Assembly: GCF_002216775.1 (NCBI RefSeq)
Contig: NZ_CP022315.1
Location: forward strand, 2,914,001-2,978,000
DNA from: Virgibacillus phasianinus
Lineage (GTDB): Bacteria > Bacillota > Bacilli > Bacillales > Amphibacillaceae
DNA length: 64,000 nt
Direction: 5' to 3'
Part shown: piece by piece, positions 62,753 through 64,000 of the stretch
How positions within the stretch are numbered: position 1 is the stretch's first letter
Layout of the letters: the number at the start of each line of letters is the position of its first letter
The notes under the pieces: generated by a model
What the model saw: the letters and a program-made list of their open reading frames with translations, nothing else
Database searches by the model: none
Told to the model about the DNA's origin: nothing
Program-made: the position numbers and the translations under genes

Positions 62753-64000
62753 ATGCTGACAGAATTATCCATCCGTGATTTTGCAATTATTGACGAGCTG
62801 TCCTTATCATTTCATGAAGGTTTAACGGTCCTGACCGGAGAAACTGGTGCAGGGAAATCGATTATCATAGATGCAGTTCAGTTACTGGCCGGGGGACGCG
62901 GTTCAGTTGAATATGTGAGGCATGGTGCAGCTAAAGCAGAAATAGAAGGGCTTTTTTCACTCGATACAAATAAACACTTGATATATCTTGTGGGTGAAAA
63001 TTATGGAATTGAAATAACAGATAATATGGTTGTCTTACACCGAACAATTACATCTGGTGGGAAGAGTATCTGCCGTGTAAATGGCAAATTAGTAACACTT
63101 GCTATCCTTAAAGAATTTGGAAAAACACTTATTGATATACATAGTCAACATGAAACCCAAAGTTTAATGCAGCCAGAAAGTCATATTGATTTACTTGATT
63201 TATATGATACTGAATTAATAAATCAAACAAAAAAGGAATACAAACAATTATATGAGCGATTACAAACGCTCCGCAAACGCTATAAGGAACTTAGTGAAAA
63301 TGAACAGGAAATGGCCCACCGCTTAGATCTCCTGACATTCCAGTTGGATGAACTGGAGCAGGCTAGTTTAAATCCCGATGAAGATGAAGATTTAGAAGAA
63401 GAAAGAAGCAGTTTAGCTAACTACGATCGAATATACCTTGCTATTCAGGATGCTTATAATGCATTACATGGAGAACAAAAAGGCATTGACTGGCTTAACT
63501 TGGCGGTACAGTCAATGGAAGAAGGTAAGAATTATGACCCTTTTATCGCAGAAAAAGCCGAGGAATTAGCTAATCATTATTATTTGATTGAAGAACTTTC
63601 ATTTGATTTGCGGAATTATCGGGATAATTTGCAATATGAGCCAGAACGATTAAATGAGATTGAATTCAGACTAAATGAAATAAATCGCTTAAAAAAGAAA
63701 TACGGCTCAACGGCAAATGCTATTATCGATTATATGGGGAAGATTCAAGAGGAAATCGAGGAAATAACCAATAAGGATTCACATTTAAATAAACTGCAAC
63801 ATCAAATAAACGAAACATATCAAGATGCCTATTTGGAAGCGAAGCAATTGCATGATAGTAGAAAAAGCGCTGCTGAGAAATTAACGAAAGAAATTCATTC
63901 CGAATTGAAAGGTCTTTATTTAGATAAGGCAACATTTTCTATATCATTTACTTCAAAAAAAGATATGGAATCAGAGACAGCAGAAACACCATTACTGTTA
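62753..64000 (+). CDS. recN: DNA repair protein RecN, N-terminal part
   Basis: SMC-like ATPase in recombinational repair of double-strand breaks. The first 416 residues are inside the window and the frame stays open to its end. Walker A GETGAGKS (29-36), LIDIHSQHE signature, then a long coiled coil (~180-390). GAAGGG ribosome site before ATG 62753. Conserved yqxC-argR-recN order. Confidence 0.95.
   Translation, partial: MLTELSIRDFAIIDELSLSFHEGLTVLTGETGAGKSIIIDAVQLLAGGRGSVEYVRHGAAKAEIEGLFSLDTNKHLIYLVGENYGIEITDNMVVLHRTITSGGKSICRVNGKLVTLAILKEFGKTLIDIHSQHETQSLMQPESHIDLLDLYDTELINQTKKEYKQLYERLQTLRKRYKELSENEQEMAHRLDLLTFQLDELEQASLNPDEDEDLEEERSSLANYDRIYLAIQDAYNALHGEQKGIDWLNLAVQSMEEGKNYDPFIAEKAEELANHYYLIEELSFDLRNYRDNLQYEPERLNEIEFRLNEINRLKKKYGSTANAIIDYMGKIQEEIEEITNKDSHLNKLQHQINETYQDAYLEAKQLHDSRKSAAEKLTKEIHSELKGLYLDKATFSISFTSKKDMESETAETPLLL

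Noticed and set aside
1-64000. CRISPR array, prophage or defence island
   Set aside because: No spaced short repeats, phage genes or defence-family genes are visible; apart from the IS605 region the window is core chromosome.

Overview
This window is the chromosomal core of a low-GC, endospore-forming Bacillaceae. A complete spoIIIA operon, a spoVAF gene, a comG operon and Bacillus-type tRNA and ribosomal-protein genes show this. Gene order follows the Bacillus subtilis sodA-yqgE-pbpA-pst-...-glcK-...-comG-gcv-mntR-...-efp-spoIIIA-accBC-nusB-folD-xseAB-ispA-yqxC-argR-recN region almost gene for gene. AT-rich sequence, many TTG starts and the local gene content suggest a halophilic or alkaliphilic relative of Oceanobacillus, Virgibacillus or Lentibacillus; that placement is inference.

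Layout. 1-2.7 kb: end of a Na/phosphate cotransporter, a six-gene tRNA operon (Asn, Met, His, Ile2, Ser, Phe) and sodA. 2.8-10.9 kb: MFS transporter, pbpA, then pstS-pstC-pstA-pstB-phoU behind a four-repeat Pho box. 10.9-19.7 kb: yqzC/yqzD homologues, rpmG, folate and MoeB-type enzymes, the rhomboid protease gluP, an orphan spoVAF, yqgQ and glucokinase. 19.8-28 kb: a YqgS-type LTA synthase, yqgW/yqgX/yqgY homologues, the comGA-GG operon on the minus strand, aroK and yqzE. 28-35.1 kb: yqhG/yqhH (minus), then a tandem glycine riboswitch and gcvT-gcvPA-gcvPB. 35.1-45.2 kb: rhodanese, class II (B12) ribonucleotide reductase with two NrdR boxes, rocA, mntR, patatin, yqhP/yqhR, aroQ, pepQ and efp. 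45.2-51.2 kb: an unknown lipoprotein and spoIIIAA-AH behind a SigE-type promoter. 51.2-54 kb: the only clear accessory island, an IS200/IS605 element (tnpA/tnpB) inserted beside a dispersed repeat, followed by about 0.75 kb of repeat-rich, gene-free DNA. 54-64 kb: accB-accC-asp23, nusB-folD-xseA-xseB-ispA, a roughly 600-nt structured RNA, its partner membrane-protein gene, tlyA/yqxC, argR and the start of recN.

The most notable feature is the 600-nt region between ispA and tlyA. Its position, length, closing 5'/3' pairing and the following small multi-pass membrane protein identify it as the OLE (ornate, large, extremophilic) RNA with its partner protein OapA. OLE loci usually carry dxs immediately downstream of oapA; here dxs is absent and tlyA follows after 20 nt. 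Other points worth a second look are the NrdR-box pair on a B12-dependent reductase, a TnpB without zinc-finger cysteines, a three-copy intergenic repeat family, a nested palindrome between yqzE and yqhG, the orientation of comG opposite to its neighbours, and two tRNA genes with unusual 3' ends.
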